A stretch of 56,339 nt of DNA, taken from contig JAKOZT010000142.1 in the NCBI GenBank assembly GCA_029779845.1, positions 1 through 56,339 on the forward strand, in the 5' to 3' direction. The DNA is from Pseudomonadota bacterium (lineage in GTDB: Bacteria; Pseudomonadota; Gammaproteobacteria; Burkholderiales; Burkholderiaceae_C). Below, in pieces: positions 1 through 8,442 of the stretch. The first letter of the stretch is position 1. Every line of letters starts with the position of its first letter. Both the position numbers and the translations under genes were made by a program. The notes beneath the pieces were generated by a model, which was given only the letters and a program-made list of their open reading frames with translations, was not told the origin of the DNA and did no database searches.

Positions 1-1182
1 GTTGCGGTTGTCGGTGCTGGCCACGGTGCCGGTGCGCAGCACGCGTTTGAGCTCATGCCCCTTGAGCTGCGTGACCTCGGCCACGGCCGATTCCAGCGCC
101 ACCTGCACCTCGGCCAGCGCCGGAATCGGCACCCACAAGGGCAGCTCCTCGTCGAGCACATGGTCTTCGCGCACATAGCCGTGGGCCAGCACGTAGTCGC
201 CCAGTTGCTGCGTGTTGCGCAGGCCGGCGCAGTGGCCCAGCATGATCCAGGCATGCGGGCGCAGCACCGCGATGTGGTCGGTGATGGTCTTGGCGTTGGA
301 GGGGCCGACGCCGATGTTGACCATCGTGATGCCGGCGTTGTCGGGCCGCACCAGGTGGTAGGCCGGCATCTGCGGCAGGCGCGGCGGCGCGGCGCCGAGT
401 TCGTCGCCGGGCTGCGCGGGCATCCCGGCGCGCCGCGTCACCACGTTGCCGGGCTCGACGAAGGCGACGTAGTCCTGCGCGTGCGCGCTGCTGGCCATCG
501 TCTCGTGGCCCAGGCGCACGAATTCGTCGATGTAGAACTGGTAGTTCGTGAACAGCACGAAGTTCTGGAAGTGCTCGGGCGTCGTGCCCGTGTAGTGGCG
601 CAGCCGGTGCAGCGAGTAGTCGACGCGCGGCGCGGTGAACAGCGCGAGCGGATGCGCCTCGCCGCGGCGCGGCTCGTGCGTGCCGTTGGCGATGCCGTCG
701 TCCATCGCGCCGAGGTCGGGCAGGTCGAACACGTCGCGCATGCGCTGGCGCCGCTCGGGGCTCAGGCTGCCTTCGACGTGGTCGCCCTCGGCGAAGGAGA
801 AGTGCACCGGAATCGGCTGCGTGCCGGTGCCGATCTCCAGCGAGACGCCGTGGTTGCGCAGCAGCAGCCGGAACTGCTCGAGGTAGTAGTTGCCGAACAG
901 CTCGGGCCGCGTCAGCGAGGTCTCGTAGGTGCCCGGCCCGGCGACGAAGCCGTAGCTCAGCCGCGAGTCGGCGCGCGCCACCGTGTCGGTGTGCACGCGC
1001 ACGAAGGGGTAGCAGGCGCGCACGTGGGTGCCGACGTCTTCGCCGGCGACGAAGCGCTGCAGCGCGTCGCGCAGGTGGGCGATGCCGGCGTCGTAGATCT
1101 CGCGCACCCGGGCCAGGGCGCGCTCGGGGTCGTTGAAGCGGGTGGGGGCGACAAACGCGGGCTGATGGCTCATGGCGGTCAT
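1..1182 (-). CDS. amn: AMP nucleosidase (3' end outside window)
   Basis: Hydrolyses AMP to adenine and ribose 5-phosphate, a cytoplasmic purine-salvage and adenylate-balancing reaction. The frame is open from the start codon to the window edge, giving about 394 residues of a family that usually has about 480-500, so the C-terminus is missing. Family-like segments seen include SRLSYGFVAGPGTYETSLTR and FGNYYLEQF near the N-terminus, and NIGVGPSNAKTITDH followed by GHCAGLR in the nucleoside-phosphorylase-like catalytic half. ATG at 1182 or at 1173 (MSHQPAFV) could start translation; they are in frame. The gene diverges from dadA. Recognition is by sequence pattern and confident. Confidence 0.9.
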   Translation of the reverse strand, partial: MTAMSHQPAFVAPTRFNDPERALARVREIYDAGIAHLRDALQRFVAGEDVGTHVRACYPFVRVHTDTVARADSRLSYGFVAGPGTYETSLTRPELFGNYYLEQFRLLLRNHGVSLEIGTGTQPIPVHFSFAEGDHVEGSLSPERRQRMRDVFDLPDLGAMDDGIANGTHEPRRGEAHPLALFTAPRVDYSLHRLRHYTGTTPEHFQNFVLFTNYQFYIDEFVRLGHETMASSAHAQDYVAFVEPGNVVTRRAGMPAQPGDELGAAPPRLPQMPAYHLVRPDNAGITMVNIGVGPSNAKTITDHIAVLRPHAWIMLGHCAGLRNTQQLGDYVLAHGYVREDHVLDEELPLWVPIPALAEVQVALESAVAEVTQLKGHELKRVLRTGTVASTDNRN

Positions 1183-1225
1183 TGTGGCGGGCTTTGCGCG
1201 GCGCCGAGATGACTGGAATCGGATC

Positions 1226-1247
1226 CGGCCGAATTGAGAATCGGCCG
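1226..1247. promoter_or_regulatory. Inverted repeat in amn/dadA divergent region
   Basis: CGGCCGA at 1226-1232 and its exact reverse complement TCGGCCG at 1241-1247 are separated by an AT-rich 8-bp spacer. It lies in the 171-bp gap between the divergent amn and dadA start codons. It may be an operator, but no regulator is encoded beside it and 7-bp GC arms can arise by chance in this genome. Confidence 0.3.
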
Positions 1248-1353
1248 CAGAAGATTCGGCGAATTCAGGAAACCCTGTCGATCTGCCGCGAAAGAATCCA
1301 GATCACCCTCGATAAGCTCTAGCCCCATTGCAGCAGTTCGGCGGAGCAGCGTC

Positions 1354-2697
1354 ATGAAGGTCATCGTCCTGGGCAGCGGCGTCATCGGCACCACCAGCGC
1401 CTGGCATCTGGCGCAAGCCGGCCACGAGGTCACGGTGATCGACCGGCAGGCCGAGGCCGGCCGCGAAACCAGCTACGCGAACGCCGGCGAGGTCTCGCCC
1501 GGCTACTCGGCACCCTGGGCCGGGCCCGGCGTGCCGCTGAAGGCGATCAAGTGGCTGCTGATGCAGCACCGCCCGCTGGTGATCCGCCCGAACGTCGACA
1601 TGGCGATGATCCGCTGGGGCTTGCAGATGCTGCGCAACTGCACCGCCGCGCGCTACGAAGTGAACAAGGGCCGCATGGTGCGCCTGGCCGAATACAGCCG
1701 CGACGTGCTGCGCGAGATGCGCGCCGAGCTGGGCCTGGCCTACGACGAGCGCGCGCAGGGCACGCTGCAGCTGTTCCGCACCCAGAAGCAGCTCGACGGC
1801 ACCGGCGCCGACATCGAGGTGCTGAAGCGCTACGGCGTGCGCTTCGAACTGCTGGACCGCGACGGCTGCATCCGCCACGAGCCGGCGCTGGCGCGGGTGC
1901 GGGAGAAGTTCGTCGGCGGCCTGCTGCTGCCCGGCGACGAAACCGGCGACTGCTTCAAGTTCACGCAGGCGCTGGCCGAACGCGCCGCGCGCGCCGGCGT
2001 CAACTTCCTCTACGGCACCACGATCGAGGGCCTGCGCAGCGAAGGCGGGCGCCTGAGCAGCGTGGTCACCGATCGCGGCACGCTGACGGCCGACGCCTAC
2101 CTCGTCGCGATGGGCAGCTACTCGCCCACGCTGCTGGCGCCGCTGGGCATCGATATCCCGGTCTACCCGGTCAAGGGCTACTCGATCACCGTGCCGATCA
2201 CCGACGCGAGCGGCGCGCCCGAATCGACCGTGATGGACGAGACCCACAAGGTCGCGGTGACGCGCCTGGGCGAGCGCATCCGCGTCGGCGGCACCGCCGA
2301 GCTGGCCGGCTACACGCTGCAGCTCCACGAGGCGCGCGAGCGCACGCTCGAGCACGTCGTGACCGACCTGTTCCCGGCCGGCGGCGACGTGGCGCGCGCC
2401 GAGTTCTGGTGCGGCCTGCGTCCGATGACGCCGGACGGCACGCCGATCGTCGGCGCGACGCGCCTGCCCAACCTCTACCTCGCCACCGGCCACGGCACGC
2501 TGGGCTGGACGATGGCCGCCGGCACCGGCCGCGTGATGGCCGACCTGATCTCCGGCCGCGCGCCGGAGATCGACATGGACGGGCTGGGCGTCGAGCGCTA
2601 CCCGCGCGCCTACCGGCGCTTCACGCCTGGGCCGGCTCGCTCACCGGCCGATTGGACGACGGCGCCGTCTCGCGCCGGCGCGGCAGCTTCGCGCTGA
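1354..2697 (+). CDS. dadA: D-amino acid dehydrogenase small subunit
   Basis: FAD-dependent, membrane-associated quinone-linked oxidation of D-amino acids (typically D-alanine) to 2-oxo acids and ammonia. The protein starts with a dinucleotide-binding beta-alpha-beta fold ([12 protein letters not shown], glycines 7, 9 and 12), followed by the DadA signatures [20 protein letters not shown] and, near the C-terminus, [14 protein letters not shown] and [13 protein letters not shown]. Length is 447 residues against 432 in E. coli. The start at 1354 places the FAD fold at the N-terminus; an in-frame upstream ATG at 1234 would add 40 unlikely residues. Its 3' end overlaps the convergent lipid-kinase gene by 77 bp. 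Confidence 0.93.
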   Translation: MKVIVLGSGVIGTTSAWHLAQAGHEVTVIDRQAEAGRETSYANAGEVSPGYSAPWAGPGVPLKAIKWLLMQHRPLVIRPNVDMAMIRWGLQMLRNCTAARYEVNKGRMVRLAEYSRDVLREMRAELGLAYDERAQGTLQLFRTQKQLDGTGADIEVLKRYGVRFELLDRDGCIRHEPALARVREKFVGGLLLPGDETGDCFKFTQALAERAARAGVNFLYGTTIEGLRSEGGRLSSVVTDRGTLTADAYLVAMGSYSPTLLAPLGIDIPVYPVKGYSITVPITDASGAPESTVMDETHKVAVTRLGERIRVGGTAELAGYTLQLHEARERTLEHVVTDLFPAGGDVARAEFWCGLRPMTPDGTPIVGATRLPNLYLATGHGTLGWTMAAGTGRVMADLISGRAPEIDMDGLGVERYPRAYRRFTPGPARSPADWTTAPSRAGAAASR

Positions 2698-3634
2698 CCA
2701 CCTGCACGGCGGCCGCGCGCACGCGCACCTCGAAGCGCCGCAGCGGCGCCACCGGCTCGCCGTCGGCGGCCAGCGGCACTTCGCGCTCGCTTTCGAACTG
2801 CAGCGACTGGAAGGTCCAGGTCTGGATCTTGGCGTGCGGCAGGTGCGTGCCCTTGACGAGGCGCGGCAGCATGCGCAACGCGCCGATGCGTCCGAAGGGC
2901 CCCGCCAGCAGCAGGTCGAGCTTGCCGTCGCCGACACGCGCACCCGGCACTGCCGTCATGCCGGCGCCGTAGCTGCGCGTGTTCAGCACCGAGGCGAAGA
3001 TCGCCTCGCCGTCGTAGCGCGGCTCGCCGTCGAGCGCGATGCGGATGCGCTGCGCGCGCAGCGAGGCCAGCTCGGCCAGCGTCGCCCACAGGTAGCGCGG
3101 CAGGCCGTCGAGCCAGCGCGGGCCGGCGAGCGCGCGCATCGCCACCGCGGCGTCGAAACCGGCCGCGAGGCTGGAGAAGAACGGAATGCGCAGTCGCGGC
3201 GTGATCAGTTCGCCGACGTCCATGCGCCGCGTCGGCCCGCGCAGCGCCAGTTCGAGCGCCTTCGGCCAGGCCATGCCGGCGACGCCGAGCGCGCGCGCGG
3301 TGTCGTTGCCGCCGCCCAGCGGCACGACGCCGAGCACGAGGCGGTGCGTCAGCAGCACCGGCAGCATGTGGTGCAGCGTGCCGTCGCCGCCGATCAGCAC
3401 GACGCGGCTGCTGCGCGGCAGGCATTGCAGCGTGGCGCGCGAGCGCTCGATGCTGTCGGACTCCACCAGCGCGACGCCCGGCGCGTAGCTCGCCAGCCAG
3501 TCGCGCACCGGCTGCACCAGCGCGGCGGCCTGCCCGCCGGCGGCGCGCGGGTTGAGCAGCACCATCGTCGGGCGGTCCGAGCCGAAGCCCGAGCTGACGA
3601 CGCTGTCGGGTGGGGTGCTGTGCAGGGCGAGCAT
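2621..3634 (-). CDS. YegS/diacylglycerol-kinase-like lipid kinase
   Basis: Predicted soluble ATP-dependent lipid kinase of the DAGK_cat superfamily (YegS, DgkB, BmrU-like); the exact lipid substrate is not known. The 337-residue protein has the nucleotide-binding GGDGTLHH motif at about residues 82-89 and [10 protein letters not shown] at about 105-114, the latter replacing the more usual PLGTxNDFAR. A beta-sandwich lipid-binding half follows. The start MLALHS at 3634 gives a 23-residue leader before [11 protein letters not shown]; the internal methionine at residue 24 is a possible alternative. The C-terminal 25 codons lie antisense to dadA. Family assignment firm, substrate unknown. Confidence 0.85.
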   Translation of the reverse strand: MLALHSTPPDSVVSSGFGSDRPTMVLLNPRAAGGQAAALVQPVRDWLASYAPGVALVESDSIERSRATLQCLPRSSRVVLIGGDGTLHHMLPVLLTHRLVLGVVPLGGGNDTARALGVAGMAWPKALELALRGPTRRMDVGELITPRLRIPFFSSLAAGFDAAVAMRALAGPRWLDGLPRYLWATLAELASLRAQRIRIALDGEPRYDGEAIFASVLNTRSYGAGMTAVPGARVGDGKLDLLLAGPFGRIGALRMLPRLVKGTHLPHAKIQTWTFQSLQFESEREVPLAADGEPVAPLRRFEVRVRAAAVQVVSAKLPRRRETAPSSNRPVSEPAQA

Positions 3635-3694
3635 GGCCGCGTCAGCCTAGCGCAACTCTTTCACGCTCCCGCCCCGGGCGACGGGCGCGCCGCG

Positions 3695-3700
3695 CAAAAT
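3695..3700 (+). promoter_or_regulatory. Possible -10 element of the amidohydrolase gene
   Basis: CAAAAT stands out in otherwise GC-rich sequence 27 bp before the start codon at 3727, within the 92-bp gap to the divergent lipid kinase. No good -35 hexamer is visible, so this is a weak call based on base composition and position. Confidence 0.25.
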
Positions 3701-3726
3701 CGCACGACTCCACCCCCGCCCCAGCG

Positions 3727-4782
3727 ATGCTCGTCGTCCACAACCCTGACCACGCCGGCCATGCTGGCCGGCACGAGATGTTCCGCGGCCGGCTCGTGCC
3801 CTGCCACGAGGTGCCGGCGCGGCTCGATCATGTGCTGGCCGAGCTGAGGCGGCGCGGCGCCGCGTCATTGCTTGCCGCCGATGCGGCCCCCGATGCCGCC
3901 TTCGCGGCGCTGCTCGAGCGCATCCATGCGCCGCGCTACCTGCGCTTTCTCGAACGCGCGTGGGACGAATGGATCGCGCTCGATCCGGCCAACGCGCAAC
4001 TCGACGCGCTGCCCTCGGTGTGGCCGGTGCGCGGCTTTCGCGCCGACGTCGAGCCCGACAACTTCGCGGCGCGCCTCGGGCTGTACTCCTTCGACGCCGG
4101 CACGCCGCTGACGGCGGGCAGCTGGCGCGCCGCGCGCACCGGCGCCTGGGCCGCCGCGCAGGCCGCGCGCGCGGTGGCGCAAGGCCGGCAGCGCTGCGCC
4201 TTCGCGCTGACGCGCCCGCCCGGCCACCATGCCGGCGCCGACTTCTTCGGCGGCTACTGCTTCCTCAACAACGCCGCGCTGGCGGCGCAGGCGCTGCGCG
4301 AGGCCGGCGCGGCGCGTGTCGCGGTGCTCGACGTCGACTATCACCACGGCAACGGCACGCAGAGCATCTTCTACGAGCGCGGCGACGTGCTGACGGTCTC
4401 GATCCACGGCGACCCGCGCACCGAGTACCCGTTCTACCTCGGCCATGCCGACGAGCGCGGCGCCGGGGCGGGCGAAGGTGCCAACCTCAACCTGCCGCTG
4501 CCGCGCGGCACGGACTTCGATGCGTGGCGGGCCGCGCTCGACGCCGCCATCGAAGCCGTGCGCCGCTTCGGCGCGCAGGCACTGGTGGTGCCGCTGGGCG
4601 TGGACACCTTCGAAGGCGACCCGATCTCGGGCTTCCGCCTCCAGAGTGCCGACTACCTGCGCGTCGGCGCGCGGCTCGCGTCGCTGGCGCTGCCGACGGT
4701 CTTCACCTTCGAAGGCGGCTACGCGGTCGCCGAGGTGGGCGTCAACGCGGTCAACGTGCTCGACGGCTTCGAGAACGGTTGA
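3727..4782 (+). CDS. Acetylpolyamine amidohydrolase / HDAC-superfamily deacetylase
   Basis: Zinc-dependent amidohydrolase of the arginase/deacetylase fold, expected to remove acetyl groups from small acetylated amines such as acetylputrescine or acetylspermidine in the cytoplasm. All active-site elements are visible: RPPGHHAG with tandem histidines 167-168, DVDYHHG with zinc ligands D204 and H206, GVDTFEGDP with the third zinc ligand D293, and EGGY with the catalytic-type Y332. The N-terminal HEMFRGRLVPCHEVPxR segment resembles bacterial acetylpolyamine deacetylases rather than class I histone deacetylases. Length 351 residues is typical. The start at 3727 removes a non-conserved 39-residue extension. 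Convergent with the next gene, 3 bp apart. Confidence 0.87.
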   Translation: MLVVHNPDHAGHAGRHEMFRGRLVPCHEVPARLDHVLAELRRRGAASLLAADAAPDAAFAALLERIHAPRYLRFLERAWDEWIALDPANAQLDALPSVWPVRGFRADVEPDNFAARLGLYSFDAGTPLTAGSWRAARTGAWAAAQAARAVAQGRQRCAFALTRPPGHHAGADFFGGYCFLNNAALAAQALREAGAARVAVLDVDYHHGNGTQSIFYERGDVLTVSIHGDPRTEYPFYLGHADERGAGAGEGANLNLPLPRGTDFDAWRAALDAAIEAVRRFGAQALVVPLGVDTFEGDPISGFRLQSADYLRVGARLASLALPTVFTFEGGYAVAEVGVNAVNVLDGFENG

Positions 4783-4785
4783 CGC

Positions 4786-5754
4786 TCAATCCACCGGCTC
4801 GTCGCCGTTCATCAGCGCGACGAAGCGGTCGATCCCGATGTTGCCGCCCGACAGCGTCACGCCGACACGCTGGCCGGCGAAGCGCTCGCGGTTCTGCATC
4901 AGCGCGGCCAGCGCGCAGGCGCCGGACGGTTCCAGCACCAGCTTCATCCGTTCGAAGGCGAAGCGCATCGCGTCGACCACCGCCGGGTCGCCGGCCGTCA
5001 GCACGCCGGCCACGTGCGCCTGGATGACCTCGAAGGGGTGTCGGCCCACCGCCTGCGTTTGCTGGCCGTCGCAGATGGTGCGGGGTACGTCGATGGTGAC
5101 GATCTCTCCGCGCGCCAGCGAGAGCTGCATGTCGTTGCCGCGCTCGGGCTCGGCGCCGAAGACCTGGATGCCGGGCAGCAGGTGCTTCGCCGCCACCGTG
5201 CAGCCGGACAGGAACCCGCCGCCGCCGGCGCAGACGATCAGTGCGTCGAGCGGCCCGGCATCCTCGATCAGCTCCAGCGCGGCGGTGCCCTGGCCGGCCA
5301 TCACCGGCAGGTGGTCGAAGGGCGGGATCAGCGCCGCGCCGCGCTCCTCCGTCAGGCGCTGCGCGATCGCGGCGCGGTCTTCGGTGTAGCGGTCGTAGAC
5401 GATCACCTCGGCGCCGTAGCCGCGCGTCGCCGCGAGCTTGAGCGCCGGCGCGTCGTGCGGCATCACGATGGTCGCGCGGCAGCCGTGCAGTCGCGCGGCC
5501 AGCGCCACCGCCTGCGCATGGTTGCCCGACGAGAACGCCACCACGCCGCGTTCGCGTTCCGCCTCGGACAGCACGGCCACGCTGTTGTAGCCGCCGCGGA
5601 ACTTGAAGGCGCCCATGCGCTGCAGGTTCTCGGCCTTCATCAGCACCTGCATGCCGAGCATCTCGTCGAGCGTGCGCGAGGTGACCACCGGCGTGCGGAG
5701 GGCGATGCCCTCGAGCCGCGCGGCGGCGGCCTCGATCTCGGAGAACTGCAGCAT
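4786..5754 (-). CDS. Serine/threonine dehydratase (PLP, IlvA/serine-racemase fold)
   Basis: Fold-type II PLP enzyme predicted to eliminate ammonia from L-threonine, L-serine or a hydroxy-aspartate. PLP lysine K51 lies in GAFKFRGG; SSGNHAQ (about 75-81) is the substrate-carboxylate loop; the glycine-rich phosphate cup GGGGFLSG and the late SGGNI motif are present. At 322 residues it lacks the C-terminal ACT-like domain of biosynthetic IlvA, so it is probably catabolic or a threo-3-hydroxyaspartate ammonia-lyase/serine-racemase type. The start codon lies at the edge of a palindromic divergent promoter shared with the Nudix-MBL gene; there is essentially no leader. Confidence 0.85.
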   Translation of the reverse strand: MLQFSEIEAAAARLEGIALRTPVVTSRTLDEMLGMQVLMKAENLQRMGAFKFRGGYNSVAVLSEAERERGVVAFSSGNHAQAVALAARLHGCRATIVMPHDAPALKLAATRGYGAEVIVYDRYTEDRAAIAQRLTEERGAALIPPFDHLPVMAGQGTAALELIEDAGPLDALIVCAGGGGFLSGCTVAAKHLLPGIQVFGAEPERGNDMQLSLARGEIVTIDVPRTICDGQQTQAVGRHPFEVIQAHVAGVLTAGDPAVVDAMRFAFERMKLVLEPSGACALAALMQNRERFAGQRVGVTLSGGNIGIDRFVALMNGDEPVD

Positions 5755-5759
5755 GCGGC

Positions 5760-5788
5760 CACTGTAGCAAGCGGCTGGCGCTACAGTG
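5760..5788. promoter_or_regulatory. Symmetric divergent promoter palindrome
   Basis: CACTGTAGC (5760-5768) and GCTACAGTG (5780-5788) are perfect inverted repeats 11 bp apart. With one extra C on the left arm, the symmetry continues outwards through GCGGC and into the start codons at 5754 (minus) and 5793 (plus). Each strand thus reads TACAGT, a -10-like hexamer, with 5 bp (plus) or 6 bp (minus) between it and the ATG. That spacing would put transcription starts at or beside the ATG, so both mRNAs would be leaderless or nearly so. No Shine-Dalgarno sequence fits in the 38-bp gap. Confidence 0.55.
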
Positions 5789-5792
5789 CCGC

Positions 5793-7427
5793 ATGACTTC
5801 GAACGACGCGAACATCAAGCCGCCGCGCCCGGCCGCCACCGTGGTGGTGGTGCGCGACGCGCCGCTGGGCATCGAGGTGCTGCTGCTGCGCCGCGCCGAG
5901 CGCGGCGACCTGAACAGCGGCGCCTGGGTCTTTCCCGGCGGGCTGGTCGACGCGGCCGATCGCGCCGCGCTGCCGTTCTGCCGCGGCGTCGATCCGGCCA
6001 CGGCCGATGCGCGCCTGGGGGTGGCCGAGCACGCGCTCGACTACTGGGCCGCCGCGGTGCGCGAATGCTTCGAGGAAGCCGGGCTGCTCTATGCGCGCGG
6101 CCGCGACGGCGCGCCGCTGGCGATCGACGCGCAGCGCCGCGAGCGGCTCGAGGCCTGGCGCGGCCCGCTGCAACGCGGCGAGCGTTCGCTGGCGGCGTTG
6201 TGCCACGAGGAAGGCCTGAGCCTCGCCGCCGACGAACTCGTCTACTTCAGCCACTGGGTCACGCCGCCGGGGCGGGCCAAGCGCTTCGACACGCGCTTCT
6301 TCATCGCGCGCGCGCCGGCCGGCCAGGATTCGTCGCACGACGACGGCGAGCTGGTCGAGCAGCTGTGGATCGCGCCGGCCGCCGCGCTGACGCGCAGCGA
6401 GCCGCTCAAGCTGATGACGCCCACGCTCAAGACGCTGGAGGCGATCGCGCGCTTCGCCGATGTGGACGCGCTGCTCGCCTGGGCGCGCGAGGAGCGCGCG
6501 GTGCCGCTGATCCAGCCGCAGATCGGCACCGGCCGCGAGGGCGTGCGGCCGGTCACGCCCGACGAGCCGGCGTATGCCGAGCTGAAGCGCCTCGACCCCG
6601 AATGCCGCGGCACCTTCTCCTACGAGATCCACCCGGCGCTGCCGGTGCGGCTGTCGCCGCGCGTGATCCGCGTCACCGCGCACAACGGCAGCGTGATGAC
6701 CGGGCCCGGCACCAACAGCTACCTGGTCGGCGGCGGGCCGCGCAACGAGTGGGCGGTGATCGACCCGGGCCCGGCCGAGCCCGTCCACATCGACGCCATC
6801 CTCGCCGCCGCGCCGGGGGCCATCCACTGGATCTTCGCGACCCACACGCACCTCGACCACTCGCCCGGCTGCGCGCTGCTGAAGGCGCGCACCGGCGCGC
6901 GGGTGCACGGCCGCATCGCCGCGCACCCGGAATGGCAGGACGCGAGCTTCGCGCCCGATGTGATGCTCGAAGGCGGCGAACGCTTCGCGATCGACGACGG
7001 CGTGACGCTGAGCGTGCTCCACACGCCCGGCCACGCATCCAACCACCTGTGCTACCGGCTCGACGAGGAGAAGACGCTCTTCACCGGCGACCACGTGATG
7101 CAGCTCAGCACCGTGGTGATCAACCCGCCCGACGGCGACATGGCCGCCTACCTCGCCTCGCTGCGTGCGCTCACGCGGGAAGACCTGGACTGGCTCGCGC
7201 CCGGCCACGGCTTCCTGATCGAGAAGCCGCGCGCGGCCTTCGAGAAGATCGTCGCGCACCGCCTCGCGCGCGAGGCGAAGGTGGTGCAGGCGCTGGACGA
7301 GGTGGGCGACGACGAAGCCGCGCTGCTGGCGCGCGTCTACGCCGACGTGCCCGAGCGCATGCACCCGATGGCGCTGCGCTCGCTGCGTTCGCACCTGATC
7401 AAGCTGCGCGCGCAGGGGCCGGGGTAG
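5793..7427 (+). CDS. Nudix hydrolase–metallo-beta-lactamase fusion protein
   Basis: A 544-residue two-domain hydrolase. Residues about 12-235 form a Nudix domain of the NUDT7/19-like type: FPGGLVD (47-53), then a long insertion before AAVRECFEEAGLL (87-99), which holds the metal-binding REcFEEAG core. Residues about 285-470 form an MBL-fold domain with the zinc motif THTHLDH (H351, H353, D355, H356), GHASNH, TGDHV and PGHGFLI, close to LACTB2/glyoxalase-II-like enzymes; a C-terminal winged-helix-like tail follows. Nudix enzymes cleave nucleoside diphosphates linked to X, such as CoA; the MBL half may be a thioesterase or nuclease. The substrate is not determinable here. Leaderless start proposed. 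Confidence 0.85.
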   Translation: MTSNDANIKPPRPAATVVVVRDAPLGIEVLLLRRAERGDLNSGAWVFPGGLVDAADRAALPFCRGVDPATADARLGVAEHALDYWAAAVRECFEEAGLLYARGRDGAPLAIDAQRRERLEAWRGPLQRGERSLAALCHEEGLSLAADELVYFSHWVTPPGRAKRFDTRFFIARAPAGQDSSHDDGELVEQLWIAPAAALTRSEPLKLMTPTLKTLEAIARFADVDALLAWAREERAVPLIQPQIGTGREGVRPVTPDEPAYAELKRLDPECRGTFSYEIHPALPVRLSPRVIRVTAHNGSVMTGPGTNSYLVGGGPRNEWAVIDPGPAEPVHIDAILAAAPGAIHWIFATHTHLDHSPGCALLKARTGARVHGRIAAHPEWQDASFAPDVMLEGGERFAIDDGVTLSVLHTPGHASNHLCYRLDEEKTLFTGDHVMQLSTVVINPPDGDMAAYLASLRALTREDLDWLAPGHGFLIEKPRAAFEKIVAHRLAREAKVVQALDEVGDDEAALLARVYADVPERMHPMALRSLRSHLIKLRAQGPG

Positions 7428-7449
7428 CGGGCGCGCCCCGCGCGAGGCG

Positions 7450-8256
7450 TCATCCCGCCGCGGCGTTCCACCCCAGCCGCGTGGAGATCGAGCGCGCCAC
7501 GTCGACCACGGCGGGCGTCAGCTGCCGCAGCGCGCGCACCTTGAGCCTGTCCACCGGCCCGGAGATGCCGATGGCGGCGACGACCTGGCCGCGGGCATCG
7601 CGGATCGGTGCCGCCACGCCGCACACGCCGTCGCGCCATTCCCCCCGGTTGATGGCGTAGCCGGTGTCGACGACGCGCCTGAGTTCGGCGCGCAGTTCGG
7701 CCGCATCGGTGATGGTGTGCTGCGTGTACGCATGCAGGCGGCTCGCGACCGCGTCGACCACCGCCGCGCCGGCGTGGGCCAGCAAGGCCTTGCCGGTGGC
7801 GACGCAGTAAGCCGGCGCGCGACCGCCCACCTTGGAGTAGGCGCGCACCGGCTGCGGGCTGTCCACCTTGTCGATGTAGACCACCTCGCCGTGGTCGAGG
7901 ATCGAGAGGTGGACGGTCTCGCCGGTCAGCTCGACGAGGCGCTCCATCGGTTCGAAGGCCACGCGCTTGACGTCGAGCTTGTCGAGCACTTCCACGCCGA
8001 GTTCCCACAGCTTCAGCGTGATCTCGTAGCGCCCGCTCCCCGCCACGTTCTGCGCGTAGCCATGGTCGGCGAGCGTCCGCAGCAGGCGATGCACGTTGCT
8101 CTTGGTGAGCTGCAACTGCCGGGCGAGGTCGCTCACGCCGCACGGCTCGCCCGCGCGGGCCAATGCCTCCAGTACCGCCAGGCCTTTGACGAAGGTCGTG
8201 TTCATCTGCGGCGTGCCCGCCTCGGACGACTCCGCCCGGTGTGATGCGTCGTTCAT
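7450..8256 (-). CDS. IclR-family transcriptional regulator
   Basis: A 268-residue regulator divergent from the Rieske oxygenase gene, hence the likely controller of cluster A. The N-terminal winged helix is visible (FVKGLAVLEALARAGEP, then VSDLARQLQLTKSNVHRLLR as helix-turn-helix), followed by a GAF-like IclR effector domain containing GGRAPAYCVATGKALLA and the late RGEWRDGVCGVAAPIRD. Family members usually sense small organic acids or aromatics and act as tetramers. ATG at 8256 is preceded by AGGAG at a good distance (antisense of ctcct near 8267). The frame stays open far upstream, antisense to the oxygenase, but that extension has no homology-like content. Confidence 0.9.
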   Translation of the reverse strand: MNDASHRAESSEAGTPQMNTTFVKGLAVLEALARAGEPCGVSDLARQLQLTKSNVHRLLRTLADHGYAQNVAGSGRYEITLKLWELGVEVLDKLDVKRVAFEPMERLVELTGETVHLSILDHGEVVYIDKVDSPQPVRAYSKVGGRAPAYCVATGKALLAHAGAAVVDAVASRLHAYTQHTITDAAELRAELRRVVDTGYAINRGEWRDGVCGVAAPIRDARGQVVAAIGISGPVDRLKVRALRQLTPAVVDVARSISTRLGWNAAAG

Positions 8257-8318
8257 CGCTGTGTCTCCTGCTCCTGCGCTGCCGGCGCGGCTACGGGTTA
8301 GCCCTCGCCCCGCGCACG

Positions 8319-8348
8319 TTGACAGGCGGCTGCTCCGGCCTCTACATT
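8319..8348 (+). promoter_or_regulatory. Sigma-70-type promoter of the Rieske operon
   Basis: TTGACA (8319-8324) and TACATT (8343-8348) are separated by 18 bp, close to consensus and the best promoter seen in the window. It lies about 95 bp before the GTG start of the oxygenase gene, in the IclR/oxygenase divergent region. Confidence 0.6.
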
Positions 8349-8351
8349 GCG

Positions 8352-8385
8352 TTCCAGGGAATGCTACACCGTATCTGTATATAGA
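8352..8385. promoter_or_regulatory. Candidate IclR operator region
   Basis: Two symmetric elements lie just downstream of the -10 box: TTCC-AG-GGAA at 8352-8361 and the near-palindrome TCTGTATATAGA at 8374-8385 (two mismatched positions). The second sits in an AT-rich island unusual for this genome. Position around the likely transcription start fits an operator for the divergent IclR protein, but no motif was matched to a known site. Confidence 0.35.
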
Positions 8386-8442
8386 ACAACATCTTTTTTG
8401 AGGAACACGCCGCGCTCGCGGCAGACCGAACAGGAGACGAAC

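Noticed and set aside
55..1212. Open plus-strand frame of 385 codons over the first gene
   Set aside because: It is antisense to a clear AMP nucleosidase; its product is His/Val/Arg-rich low complexity typical of antisense high-GC DNA.
1303..2493. Open minus-strand frame of 396 codons within dadA
   Set aside because: Composition is Ala/Arg/His-rich with no motifs, while the opposite strand encodes a complete DadA.
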